Assembly: GCA_031446165.1 (NCBI GenBank)
Contig: CP132905.1
Span: 248,001-312,000 of the forward strand
Length of the DNA: 64,000 nt
Source: Arsenophonus sp031446165
GTDB taxonomy: Bacteria > Pseudomonadota > Gammaproteobacteria > Enterobacterales > Enterobacteriaceae
Direction of reading: 5' to 3'
Shown: piece after piece, positions 50,355 to 60,677 of the stretch
Layout of the letters: the number at the start of each line of letters is the position of its first letter
Position numbering within the stretch: position 1 is the first letter of the stretch
Position numbers and translations under genes: made by a program
The notes under the pieces: model-generated
What the model saw: only the letters and a program-made list of their open reading frames with translations
Told to the model about the DNA's origin: nothing
Databases searched by the model: none

Positions 50355-50627
50355 ATGTTAGTAGAATTATTACAATTACGTAAAAAAATTGATAAAATCG
50401 ATACATTATTATTAAAAATTTTAGCAAAAAGAATGCAATTAGTAACAGAAATTGGTGAGTTTAAATGGAAAAAAGGATTGCCAATTTATATACGAGAACG
50501 TGAAAAAAAAATATTAGAATTACGACGTAAAGAAGCAAAAAAAATAGGTATTTCAGCTGATTTAATCGAAGATATTTTACGTCGTATTATATTTGAGTCG
50601 TATAAGTATGAAAAGAAAAAAAGATAA
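50355..50627 (+). CDS. tyrA: Stand-alone chorismate mutase, remnant of TyrA
   Basis: This 90-residue protein is the N-terminal AroQ-type chorismate mutase domain of the bifunctional enzyme TyrA, not of PheA. MLVELLQLRKKIDKIDTLLL, the KGLPIYIREREKKIL segment and the end DLIEDILRRIIFESY follow TyrA closely, with the expected Arg, Lys and Glu active-site positions in place. The prephenate dehydrogenase domain (about 280 residues in E. coli) is absent: the frame stops right after an A-rich tract. The position matches E. coli tyrA relative to rplS. It could still convert chorismate to prephenate but not make tyrosine. AAGGTAAATA precedes the ATG. Confidence 0.93.
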   Translation: MLVELLQLRKKIDKIDTLLLKILAKRMQLVTEIGEFKWKKGLPIYIREREKKILELRRKEAKKIGISADLIEDILRRIIFESYKYEKKKR

Positions 50628-51612
50628 ATATGCATTTTTGTTTTTTACGAAGAACTTCTTTAATAAAAAATATTGTATTTATTAATTTATTATCATTTAT
50701 TCTGAAGATTTTTTTGTTATTTAATATAGTAAGTAGTAATATTTATTACAAAGTTAAAGTGCGTGTGTTTTATTTTTAATTTTTTAAGAAAAAATATCAA
50801 CATTTAGTAATAAAAGATATTAATATTTACTAATATTTAATAATAGTAAGTAAGCAAGTATTTATTTTTTGATATATTAGATGCAATCTTTTAAAAGATA
50901 AAAACAGATAAAAACATTCTTAAACATTTATAAAGGAATGTTAGATTATATGAGATAATAATTAATTTATGAAAATTTAATTATCTATCTATTTGATTGT
51001 TAAGAATTTATTTTTTATTTTTAGTATTTTACTGTGCAGTATTTTTTGCAAATTTTTTTAAAAAAATATTAAAGAATAAGTTATATAATTAAAAAATGAG
51101 TTATATAAAATTAAATTTAAAAAATTTAAATTTAATAAATTCATTTTATGTATATATAAGTATAAAGTAATACAGTTTATTAACAAGATTTGAATCTTAA
51201 TAAATTCATGATTTTTTTAAACAGATTTCAAAAAGATTTCAAATAGCTATATCATAAATTAATTTATACGAATTTGTTAAATTAATAATAAACTTGATAA
51301 TGAATTATTTGCAAATGTGCAATTTTTATTAATAGTTATATTTTTTATGTTTTGTATAATATTTTATTGTGATATTTTACGAAAATAGTAATTTTTTATT
51401 AGATTTTTTGATAATTAACGATAATTTATGTTGAGTAACAAATAATATTACAACATATAAAATATTCAATGTATATATTGAAAAATAAAAAAGGTAAATT
51501 ATTTATTTGATAATATAATCCTTTGATGCAAATCAAGAAATATGTGCATTTATTGTATTACAAAGTGTTAAAAGCATATCATTTATTTTTATATTGTACG
51601 TAATAAAAAAAA
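50628..51612. other. Eroded region after the tyrA remnant
   Basis: This 985-base gap would have held the TyrA dehydrogenase domain and pheA. In the +1 frame just past the stop, a few codons (DKYAFLF) could continue the TyrA linker, but nothing clearly homologous follows. Small A:T hairpins occur near 50914-50942 and 50950-50990. Confidence 0.5.
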
Positions 51613-52353
51613 TTAGTTTTTAAAATTATTCATTTTCGTTAATTGCATCACTTTATTTTTTTCATTTATTAAACCTAATTTATCGTATGCTATTTTCATG
51701 TATTGTAGTGCATGTTGTGTATATTTGCTTTCTGGAAAATTTTTTAACATGTTCTCAGTGCGATTAATAATCGCAATATAAGCACTATGTTTATAGTAAT
51801 ATTTAATAATAGAAAATTGATGTTTTGCTAATCGTTCTTTGATAAGAAATAAACGTTTTATCGAATCCTTAACATAAAAACTATTAGGATAAGAACGAAT
51901 AAGTTGAGTAAAGCTTTTAAAAGCTGCAGTGGCATATTGAGGATCTTTATCAGAATAATCAATACCAAAAAAATCTTGTAATATGTTTTGGTCTAATTTT
52001 TGCGCAGTTAATCCGCGCATATATAAAACATAATCAATATTAGCATCATTTGGATTGGATAAAATAAACTGATCAATCATTTTGATTGCTAATAATAACT
52101 CTGATGATTTATAATAAGCATAAATTAAATCTAATTGAGCTTGTTTTTTATGCAGATTCAATGGATAATTATTATATAATTTTTCTAATAGCTTTATAGC
52201 TCCTTTGTAATTATGTTTTTTTAATTTTTCTTGGCTACTTTTATAAATATCATTTTGAGAATCTTCTGATATAATATTTGTATTGCTAGAACATCCAATA
52301 ATTAATAAATTAATTACAATAAGTATAAAGAGATATTGTATTTTTATTTTCAT
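51613..52353 (-). CDS. bamD: BamD outer-membrane assembly lipoprotein
   Basis: BamD is the essential lipoprotein of the BAM complex that inserts barrel proteins into the outer membrane. The 246-residue product (E. coli 245) has a lipoprotein signal with modified Cys at residue 21 (LLIIGCSS), then TPR repeats with family signatures QAQLDLIYAYYKSSE, NIDYVLYMRGLTAQ and FFGIDYSDKDPQYA. It is divergently oriented to rluD, as in E. coli. The 149-base interval between them presumably holds both promoters. Confidence 0.97.
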   Translation of the reverse strand: MKIKIQYLFILIVINLLIIGCSSNTNIISEDSQNDIYKSSQEKLKKHNYKGAIKLLEKLYNNYPLNLHKKQAQLDLIYAYYKSSELLLAIKMIDQFILSNPNDANIDYVLYMRGLTAQKLDQNILQDFFGIDYSDKDPQYATAAFKSFTQLIRSYPNSFYVKDSIKRLFLIKERLAKHQFSIIKYYYKHSAYIAIINRTENMLKNFPESKYTQHALQYMKIAYDKLGLINEKNKVMQLTKMNNFKN

Positions 52354-52502
52354 TGATTTTATTTCCTATAGATATTTTTATAACGTTTCTAGTTTTTATG
52401 AAATAAATATTGCATATAGCAAAATAATTATTTATTTTAACCAAATATTAACTAAACAATAGATATTTCGAACAAAATATAAACTTTTCTATAATTTATT
52501 TT

Positions 52503-53477
52503 ATGTCTGAAAAATTACAGCTTAATGCAAAAATATTGCCATCCCAAATTTCTCAACGTTTAGACCAAGCATTAGTCTTTTTATTTCCTGATTATTCTAG
52601 ATCACAGATCAAACAATGGATTTTAAATAATAGAGTTCAGGTTAATGGTGAATATGTAAATAGTCCAAGAAAAAAAGTGGCAGGTAATGAAAAAGTTTTA
52701 ATTAATCTTCTGATTAAAAACAATATCTGTGCAGAAGCAGAAAATATTCCTTTAAATATTGTTTATGAAGATAATGCCATACTTGTGATTAATAAACCTT
52801 CCAATTTAGTGGTTCATCCAGGTATTAATAATCCAAATGGGACATTATTAAATACACTTTTATTTCATTATCCTGAAATTATTCATGTTCCTCGAGCAGG
52901 CATTGTTCATAGATTAGATAAAGGTACTACAGGATTAATAGTTGTTGCAAAAACAATCAGTTCCCATTTATATTTAAGTCAAGCTATAAAAAATAGGAAA
53001 GTTATACGTGAATATGATGCTATAGTAAATGGTCTTATACAATGTAGTGGGATAGTTAATCAGCCAGTGGCTCGTCATCCAAATAATCGTATACGTATGG
53101 CTATCAATAAGATTGGAAAACCTGCGATTACTTATTATAAAATAATAGAAAAATTTCGTAGACATACCAGAGTAAGATTAAGATTAGAAACAGGTAGAAC
53201 ACATCAAATTCGTGTTCATATGGCACATATAAATCATCATGTAGTTGGTGATCCTGTATATTATGGATCGGTACGATCATTAAAAGGTTTCTCTGAATCA
53301 TTAATAACAATGCTTAAAAATTTTAATCGTCAGGCACTTCATGCCAGAAAATTATGTTTGTATCACCCTATAACAGGTGATTTGATGGAATGGTGTATAG
53401 GTCTTCCTACTGATATGCTTACATTAATTGATATTTTAAAGAAAGATTCAGTAATGAAAGTAACAACTATAATATAG
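52503..53477 (+). CDS. rluD: 23S rRNA pseudouridine synthase RluD
   Basis: RluD makes pseudouridines 1911, 1915 and 1917 in helix 69 of 23S rRNA. The 324-residue product (E. coli 326) has an N-terminal S4-like domain (SQRLDQALVFLFPDYSRSQIKQWI). The catalytic motif HRLDKGTTGLIVVAK carries Asp139, and the RLETGRTHQIRVHMAHI segment is present. No clear Shine-Dalgarno precedes the ATG. yfiH, which follows in E. coli, is missing and clpB lies 579 bases on. Confidence 0.97.
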   Translation: MSEKLQLNAKILPSQISQRLDQALVFLFPDYSRSQIKQWILNNRVQVNGEYVNSPRKKVAGNEKVLINLLIKNNICAEAENIPLNIVYEDNAILVINKPSNLVVHPGINNPNGTLLNTLLFHYPEIIHVPRAGIVHRLDKGTTGLIVVAKTISSHLYLSQAIKNRKVIREYDAIVNGLIQCSGIVNQPVARHPNNRIRMAINKIGKPAITYYKIIEKFRRHTRVRLRLETGRTHQIRVHMAHINHHVVGDPVYYGSVRSLKGFSESLITMLKNFNRQALHARKLCLYHPITGDLMEWCIGLPTDMLTLIDILKKDSVMKVTTII

Positions 53478-54056
53478 ATAAAATAGAAACAATAATATAT
53501 TAATCATTATATTTTTTTGAATAAGAAAAATTTTATTTTTTGTTAAACAAAAAAATTGTTATAGCATAACATAATATAAAATCTAATTTTATTAAAAATT
53601 TATTAATTATAAAATTGATAAACAATATTTGATAACATTTATATTATCAGTTTTTATAAAATTCTATTGTTAATTTTAATAAAAATGTTATTTATTTGTA
53701 TAAATATAATCATGATTTTTAACAACTAATATTACTAAAACACTGGCAATAGATATTATATTTTAAATTATTTTAATTTATAATTATCAATAAATTATTG
53801 TAATTTATGTTTATAAAAAAATATTTTTTATGATAAAATATATATTGCTGATAATGTTTTGTTTAATATTAATTTATATGTCATTTATAAAAATATTTTT
53901 TAAAAACCATTTTTTTAAAAAACTTATGTAAACATTAATATTCATTTTTTATAGATTCATAGACTTATATACAATAAATATTGTTCATAAAAAATATATA
54001 GTAATATTTTAGTATATTTTTATAAATTTTTTTGATTATCTTTTGGTGGAGATGTT
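53478..54056. other. Gap where yfiH is expected
   Basis: E. coli has yfiH between rluD and clpB. The gap is shorter than that gene and no remnant was recognised. A clpB heat-shock promoter would lie here, but I could not identify a convincing sigma-32 element. Confidence 0.4.
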
Positions 54057-56630
54057 ATGCGTTTTGAACGTTTTACAAATAAATTACAAGAGGCATTAAT
54101 TGATGCTCAATCTTTAGCTATTAAAAAAGATAATCAATTTATTGAACCGGTGCATCTACTGGTTACTTTATTAAAGCAAGAAGGCAGTATTATTAAGTCT
54201 CTTTTGACTGCAATAGATATTAATATACAACATTTAAGCAATCAATTAAACGATATGTTAAATGCTTTACCACAAGTACATGGCATTATTGGTCATGTTC
54301 AACCATCAAATGATCTTATTCGCCATATGAATTTATGCGATAAAATAGCACAAAAGAAAGGTGATAAGTTTATTTCATCAGAGATATTTCTTTTAGCAAT
54401 TTTTGATGCAAAAACTTTTCTTACTGATAAACTTAAAAGCATGAAAATAAGCAAAGAAAATCTGGAAAAGGCAATTTTATTAATGCGTGCTGGAAATAAT
54501 GTTAATGAACAAAGTGCTGAAGAGCAACGTAATGCACTTAAAAAATATGGAATAGATTTAACTCAAAAAGCTGAAGAAGGTAAACTTGATCCTGTTATTG
54601 GACGTGATGAAGAAATTCGAAGAACTATACAAGTGCTTCAGCGTAGAACAAAAAATAATCCAGTTTTAATAGGAGAACCTGGGGTAGGAAAAACAGCTAT
54701 TGTTGAAGGACTTGCTCAAAGAATTGTTAATGCTGAAGTACCTGAAGGCTTAAAAAATAAACGTGTGTTTGCATTAGATATGGGTACTTTACTTGCTGGC
54801 ACAAAATATCGCGGTGAATTTGAAGAACGTTTGAAATCAGTTTTAAATGATTTAAATAAGCAAGAAGGCAATGTTATTTTATTTATTGATGAATTACATA
54901 CTATGGTAGGAGCAGGTAAATCCGAAGGTGCCATGGATGCCGGTAACATGTTAAAACCAGCATTAGCGAAAGGAGAATTACATTGTGTTGGTGCGACAAC
55001 ATTGAATGAATATCATCAATATATTGAAAAAGATGCAGCATTAGAACGTCGTTTCCAAAAAGTTTATATTACTGAACCAACTGTAGAAGATACAATAGCA
55101 ATTTTAAGAGGATTAAAAGAACGTTATGAATTGCATCATCATGTGCAAATCACAGATCCTGCTATTGTTGCAGCAGCAAATTTATCTAATCGTTATATTT
55201 CTGATCGCATGTTGCCAGATAAAGCGATAGATTTAATTGATGAAGCTGGAGCAAGTTTACGAATGCAAATGGATTCTAAGCCAGAATTATTAGACCGTTT
55301 AGAACGTCGAGTTATGCAATTAAAACTGGAAAAAGAAGCTTTAAAAAAAGAATCGGATGAAGATAGTCAAAAACGTTTAAAAATGTTACAAGAAGAATTA
55401 ATAGAAAAAGAAAAAGAATATTTGGTATTAGAGGAAAAATGGAATGCTGAAAAAGCAGAACTAACAGGTACCCAAGATATAAAAGCGAGATTAGAAAGTG
55501 CACGCATAAGTTTAGAGCAAGCTCGTCGTAATACTGATTTAGCTAAAATGTCAAAATTACAGTATGGGGAAATTCCAGAATTAGAAAAACAACTTGCAGC
55601 GGCCACTAGTGTTGAAAATCAAACGATGAAGTTATTACGTAATAAAGTTACTGATATTGAAATTGCGGAAATTGTAGCAAGATGGACTGGTATTCCTGTT
55701 ATTAGAATGTTAAAAAATGAACGTGAAAAATTATTAAATATGGAAGAAGAACTTCATAAATGTGTTATTGGACAAAACGAAGCAGTGAATGCCGTATCAA
55801 ATGCAATTCGTCGTAGTCGAGCGGGTTTATCAGATCCGAATCGTCCTATTGGTTCTTTTTTATTTTTAGGTCCAACTGGTGTTGGTAAGACTGAATTATG
55901 TAAAGCACTTGCAAATTTTTTATTTGATAGTGATAATGCTATGGTACGTATTGATATGTCAGAATTTATGGAAAAACATGTTATTTCTAGATTGGTTGGA
56001 GCACCTCCAGGTTATATAGGATATGAAGAAGGTGGTTATTTAACAGAGGCAATACGACGGCGTCCTTATTCTGTTATTTTGCTTGATGAAATTGAAAAAG
56101 CACATTCAGATGTTTTTAATATTTTATTACAAGTTCTTGATGATGGGCGTTTAACAGATGGACATGGGCAAACTGTAGATTTTCGCAATACTGTTGTGAT
56201 TATGACCTCTAATTTAGGTTCTGATTTGATTCAAGAACGTTTTAATAATTTTTCTTACGAAAATATAAAAGAGATTGTTATGAAAGTGGTCAGTCGTAGT
56301 TTTCGTCCAGAATTTATTAATCGTATAGATGAAGTTGTTGTCTTTCATCCATTAAATACAATACAAATTAAAAATATTGCAAAAATACAATTATCACGTT
56401 TATATAAACGGTTAGAAGAACAAGGTTATAAAATAACCATTACTTCAAACGCTTTAGACAAGTTAGCTGAGATAGGATTTGATCCGATATTTGGTGCTCG
56501 TCCTTTAAAACGTGCAATTCAACATGAGATAGAAAATATGTTAGCTGAGCAAGTATTGTCTAATACATTATTACCAGGGAAGATAATAACATTAGATATA
56601 AAAGATAATAGTATTGTTGCCATTCAATGA
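54057..56630 (+). CDS. clpB: ClpB disaggregase
   Basis: ClpB is the AAA+ hexamer that, with DnaK, pulls proteins out of aggregates. The 857-residue product is exactly the E. coli length. In order: N-terminal Clp_N repeats, first AAA+ module (Walker A GEPGVGKT near 206-213, Walker B LFIDELHT), the coiled-coil middle domain (about 410-525), and second AAA+ module (GPTGVGKT near 605-612, VILLDEIEKAH, NRIDEV). GGTGGAG lies upstream of the ATG. Chaperones are commonly retained and highly expressed in endosymbionts, probably buffering destabilised proteins. The rRNA operon that follows clpB in E. coli is not here. Confidence 0.98.
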   Translation: MRFERFTNKLQEALIDAQSLAIKKDNQFIEPVHLLVTLLKQEGSIIKSLLTAIDINIQHLSNQLNDMLNALPQVHGIIGHVQPSNDLIRHMNLCDKIAQKKGDKFISSEIFLLAIFDAKTFLTDKLKSMKISKENLEKAILLMRAGNNVNEQSAEEQRNALKKYGIDLTQKAEEGKLDPVIGRDEEIRRTIQVLQRRTKNNPVLIGEPGVGKTAIVEGLAQRIVNAEVPEGLKNKRVFALDMGTLLAGTKYRGEFEERLKSVLNDLNKQEGNVILFIDELHTMVGAGKSEGAMDAGNMLKPALAKGELHCVGATTLNEYHQYIEKDAALERRFQKVYITEPTVEDTIAILRGLKERYELHHHVQITDPAIVAAANLSNRYISDRMLPDKAIDLIDEAGASLRMQMDSKPELLDRLERRVMQLKLEKEALKKESDEDSQKRLKMLQEELIEKEKEYLVLEEKWNAEKAELTGTQDIKARLESARISLEQARRNTDLAKMSKLQYGEIPELEKQLAAATSVENQTMKLLRNKVTDIEIAEIVARWTGIPVIRMLKNEREKLLNMEEELHKCVIGQNEAVNAVSNAIRRSRAGLSDPNRPIGSFLFLGPTGVGKTELCKALANFLFDSDNAMVRIDMSEFMEKHVISRLVGAPPGYIGYEEGGYLTEAIRRRPYSVILLDEIEKAHSDVFNILLQVLDDGRLTDGHGQTVDFRNTVVIMTSNLGSDLIQERFNNFSYENIKEIVMKVVSRSFRPEFINRIDEVVVFHPLNTIQIKNIAKIQLSRLYKRLEEQGYKITITSNALDKLAEIGFDPIFGARPLKRAIQHEIENMLAEQVLSNTLLPGKIITLDIKDNSIVAIQ

Positions 56631-58009
56631 GTATACTAAGTTTTTTATGTAAATTTTATGTTGTATTTTGATTTTTATAAATTTTAATTTTATTCTTAAA
56701 AATATTGATATAATTATGAAAGTACATATAATTTTGAATATTATTAACTTTTTTAATTTAATCAAAAAAACTGATTTTAAAATACAACACAAATTAAAGA
56801 TATAAATATTTTATATAAATCATAATATTTAATTATTTTTATATTTTTTATAATAATTATTTTTATTAAAAAATAGTTTTTATATATGAAATATTTATAC
56901 ACAATATGTTTGTTATAGACAATTTCTAGTATGATAATTTAGAAAATTAATTATGTATGAATAAAATTTTTTTATGCAATAATTAAATATTTATTCTTAT
57001 TTAGATAATTTTATATATTTCATATATATATTTATAAATATAAGCGCAAAAATTTTGTTGTTTGGTTTAATTTTTTTATATTAAAATTATATTTTAATAA
57101 TCATATTTAACATTGAATTACTTTAATCTTTGTTATCAATTATAATTTTTCTAGTTTTTTAAAAAAATTATTTTTTGGGATTGAAAGATAAAGCATTTTG
57201 ATAAAAATGAATTTATAAGAAAAATATAAAGAATATTACATGATAATTAATTTTATATTATTCATTTCAAATAGCGTTTTAAAAAAAATCGAAAAATTAT
57301 TGCTTTCATATTTTTTCTATAATACAATTAAGTATATAATTTCTAATATTTACTTTTTTAATAAAGATAATAAAGATAGATTTACAAACTTTTTATGCCA
57401 TTATTTATTTGGTAAAAAATATTTTTATTAGAAAATGTTTTACATATTTATTAATAATAATTTTGAATTATAATTATATATATTTTAATGTATGTTAATG
57501 TGATAATATAAAAATATAATAAAGATATGTTTTCAGTTTTCTTATAAATGCTATTTATGTAGTTTCATTATAAAAACATTAGTAACAGAAAAGATACTGT
57601 ATTTAAAAATTTTTTAAATAACATGATATTTATTGTTTAATATCGGAAGCAATTAAAAATGCATAAAAAATCATTGCTTCATTTTTTTCTGCTGAAGATT
57701 TTTAAAAAACTATAAAAAGCACTATAAAGAACAATATAACTAAGCATTAATTGATCGGTTAAATATTAATTATTTTTTTAAATAGTGTTTTCTTATAAAG
57801 AAATTTTTTATCTATAGATAAACAGATAATGAGTAATATGCAATAAATTAATAGAAAGTTAAATATTAAAAATAATCAAATTGTAACACCTAAATGGTAT
57901 TTGTTTGTAAGTATAAAAAATTTGTTTAAAAAATTGATCAATATTATGTAGAATGATGATATCAAGATAAATTCCAAAGTTTTATCGATGAAAATATCGA
58001 ATTTCCTAT
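56631..58009. other. Breakpoint desert between clpB and the trxA remnant
   Basis: About 1.4 kb without coding frames. In E. coli an rRNA operon follows clpB and rhlB lies upstream of trxA; neither is recognisable. The synteny breakpoint between the clpB and rho blocks must fall here. No repeat or transposase remnant marks it. Confidence 0.5.
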
Positions 58010-58325
58010 AAAAAGATAAAAAATTTACATATCTTTGAACAATAAAAAATATTTTTAAAATAGCATATATCTGAAATATGGGGGTGTTTAAAAATGAAGA
58101 TAATATAAATTCATCATTTTGTTTGGTGCCTATTTTTATAAGATCCCAAAAAATAAATGTATAATATTTATATGAATATGAAGAAAAATGCTAAAAATTA
58201 AATAGTTTATTATATCAGTACAGTATATAATTATTATTTTTATTAGTGCAAATAAATTTTTATTTACTTTTATATTTTATGTTCACTTTGTATAATAAAA
58301 AAAATAGATACAGAAAAAATAGAAC
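58010..58325 (+). pseudogene. trxA: trxA (thioredoxin 1) pseudogene
   Basis: TrxA is the general thiol-disulfide reductant. In E. coli trxA lies just upstream of rho, and this stretch matches it in one reading frame without frameshifts. KNLHIFE fits KIIHLTD (His at 58028). SEIWGCLKM at 58070-58096 fits the active-site region AEWCGPCKM but with the CGPC motif destroyed. MYNIYMNMKKNA fits LTVAKLNIDQNP, and YYISTVYNYYFY (about 58208-58243) fits YGIRGIPTLLLF. Several in-frame stops interrupt it. Ends are estimated from the 109-codon length. Confidence 0.7.
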
Positions 58326-58497
58326 ATATAAAAAAGATTTCAAAAATTTTTTATAATTGCATTTAATTTGCATTAAATTTTAATATGATAAAATTAATAT
58401 TTTTAATAAATAATATTTTTAGTAAATGTTAATTTATAATTGATCTTATATAATACATTAGTGATGTATTGTGCATAATTTTCAAAAATATACCTCA

Positions 58498-58516
58498 AGT
58501 TTAAGAACCCACCATT
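58498..58516 (+). promoter_or_regulatory. Conserved rho translation-initiation region
   Basis: The bases just upstream of the rho ATG (TTTAAGAACCCACCATT) resemble the E. coli rho initiation region as I remember it, although surrounding non-coding DNA is eroded. There is no standard purine-rich Shine-Dalgarno. Conservation suggests a role in initiation or in Rho autoregulation. Confidence 0.5.
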
Positions 58517-59776
58517 ATGAATCTTACCGAATTAAAAAATACGTCAGTGTCTGAATTGATTACTATTGGCGAAGGTATGGGATTAGAAAATTTACCTCGT
58601 ATGAGAAAACAGGATATTATTTTTTCTATTTTAAAGCAACATGCTAAAAGTGGAGAAGATATTTTTGGCGATGGCGTGTTAGAAATTTTACAGGATGGAT
58701 TTGGATTTCTGCGATCTGCTGATAGTTCCTATTTAGCAGGGCCCGATGATATTTATGTTTCTCCTAGCCAAATTCGTCGTTTTAATTTGCGAACAGGTGA
58801 TACTATTTCTGGAAAAATTCGCCCTCCGAAAGAAGGAGAACGTTATTTTGCTTTATTAAAAGTTAATGAAGTAAATTTTGATAAACCTGAAAATGCTCGT
58901 AGTAAAATTTTATTTGAGAACTTAACACCATTACATGCCAACAGTCGTTTGCGTATGGAACGTGGTAATGGATCTACAGAAGATTTAACTGCTCGTGTTT
59001 TAGATTTATCTGCTCCAATTGGACGTGGACAACGTGGTTTAATTGTTGCTCCTCCAAAAGCAGGTAAAACTATGTTATTGCAAAATATTGCCGCTAATAT
59101 TGCAAATAATTATTTAGATTGTGTATTAATGGTTTTGTTGATTGATGAAAGACCAGAAGAAGTAACAGAAATGCAACGTTTAGTTAAAGGTGAAGTGATT
59201 GCTTCTACTTTTGATGAACCTGCATCTCGTCACGTTCAAGTTTCTGAAATGGTTATAGAAAAAGCAAAACGTTTAGTTGAACATAAAAAAGATGTTATTA
59301 TTCTATTAGATTCCATTACACGTCTCGCGCGTGCCTATAATACTGTGATTCCTTCTTCTGGAAAAGTATTGACTGGTGGAGTTGATGCAAATGCTTTACA
59401 TCGTCCAAAGCGTTTTTTTGGAGCTGCTCGTAATGTAAAAGAAGGTGGTAGTTTAACAATTATTGCCACAGCTTTGGTTGATACAGGATCTAAAATGGAT
59501 GAAGTAATATATGAAGAGTTTAAGGGTACAGGAAATATGGAATTAAATTTATCAAGAAAAATAGCAGAAAAGCGTGTATTTCCAGCTATTGATTACAACC
59601 GATCTGGTACTCGTAAAGAAGAACTATTAACTTTACCGGATGAATTACAAAAGATGTGGATTTTGCGTAAGATAATTCATCCGATGGGTGAAATTGATGC
59701 AATGGAGTTTTTGATTAATAAGCTAGCGATGACAAAAACTAATAATGAGTTTTTTGATTTTATGAAACGTTCTTAA
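58517..59776 (+). CDS. rho: Transcription termination factor Rho
   Basis: Rho is the hexameric RNA-dependent ATPase that ends untranslated transcripts. The 419-residue product equals the E. coli length and is the most conserved protein in the window. It has an N-terminal helical and RNA-binding OB domain (DGFGFLRS), Walker A PPKAGKT (around 178-185), Walker B VIILLDSITRLARAYN, the Q-loop/R-loop region (SSGKVLTGGVDANAL) and the C-terminal segment FPAIDYNRSGTRKEELL. Upstream trxA is dead, and downstream the wec genes of E. coli are gone. Confidence 0.99.
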   Translation: MNLTELKNTSVSELITIGEGMGLENLPRMRKQDIIFSILKQHAKSGEDIFGDGVLEILQDGFGFLRSADSSYLAGPDDIYVSPSQIRRFNLRTGDTISGKIRPPKEGERYFALLKVNEVNFDKPENARSKILFENLTPLHANSRLRMERGNGSTEDLTARVLDLSAPIGRGQRGLIVAPPKAGKTMLLQNIAANIANNYLDCVLMVLLIDERPEEVTEMQRLVKGEVIASTFDEPASRHVQVSEMVIEKAKRLVEHKKDVIILLDSITRLARAYNTVIPSSGKVLTGGVDANALHRPKRFFGAARNVKEGGSLTIIATALVDTGSKMDEVIYEEFKGTGNMELNLSRKIAEKRVFPAIDYNRSGTRKEELLTLPDELQKMWILRKIIHPMGEIDAMEFLINKLAMTKTNNEFFDFMKRS

Positions 59777-60677
59777 ATCAATTTACAATTAATGATTTAT
59801 TTAAATAAAATGAATATGAGTTTTTTGTTTTTTAACAATTCGCATTTTATTTATAAAATTGCATTTTATTAGAATTTAATAATTAAAATTTTCGTTATTA
59901 TTGGAGTATAAAATGATTTTTTAAAGCAATAAATTTATTGTAATAATATTAATTATGGAATACCCGAGATAATTAATAAATTAAAGTATATTTTTGAATG
60001 TATATATTTTGTATATAAAGATATTTTCTAAACGAATATTTAATAGATTTTCTTTTAATTTTTAAAATAAAATATTATTTATTTTTTGTATTAAAGTTAT
60101 TTAATAATATTTAAATTTATTTTTTATATATGTAGTAATACACAACGTAAATATTAAATAGATTAAATAACACAATTTTTTTCAAAAAATTTAAATTATC
60201 TTTATTTATAATAAAGATAATTTAAATATTATTTAATATTTACGACAAACTATGATTTTTATTTATTATAAATAATATTTTTTATGTAAAATACATTTAT
60301 TGGTAAATTTTTTGAAATAAATACTAATTAAAAAATAAAAATATAAAAAATAAAATTATATATTTTTAGTACTTTTTAAAAAAAATTAAGCTAACATATG
60401 TTCTTTAAATTTTTTTAAATTTTTTATTAAAAATATTTCATATCAAAAATCTATATTTTTAAAATATTGAATTGTTTTTTATTTCTGAAATTATATGCAT
60501 ATATTTAAAATGTTTTGTTTAGTTTTTCATAAAATTTTTATAATTAAGAATTATAGGACAGTATTTTTTATAGTATGCAAATCTTTAATAAGATTGATTT
60601 ATTTTTTAAAATACAATAATACATATATTTATAATACATGTTATTTTTTGCAAAAATTAAGGATATTAATATAAAAA
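59777..60677. other. Gap left by the wec region
   Basis: In E. coli the enterobacterial common antigen cluster (wecA through wecG) lies between rho and yifK. Here 0.9 kb remains with no coding frame and no recognised wec remnant. It contains the nested inverted repeat at 60146-60244. Confidence 0.5.
60146..60244. repeat. Nested perfect inverted repeats
   Basis: An outer 15-bp inverted repeat (CGTAAATATTAAATA at 60146-60160, complement at 60230-60244) encloses an 18-bp perfect stem (60189-60206 with 60210-60227, 3-nt loop). It could fold as a two-part cruciform or hairpin, and no T-run marks it as an ordinary terminator. It lies 370 bases after rho. Confidence 0.75.

Noticed and set aside
50355..50627. 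Annotation as truncated PheA
   Set aside because: The segment around KGLPIYIREREKKIL and the end RRIIFESY follow TyrA, not PheA, and the location relative to rplS matches tyrA.
57240..57431. 63-codon + strand frame in the clpB-trxA gap
   Set aside because: Composition (Phe, Ile, Asn, Lys) fits chance translation of AT-rich DNA and nothing recognisable is encoded.
56631..58009. rRNA operon after clpB as in E. coli
   Set aside because: No conserved rRNA segments are visible, and the region is far too AT-rich and short.
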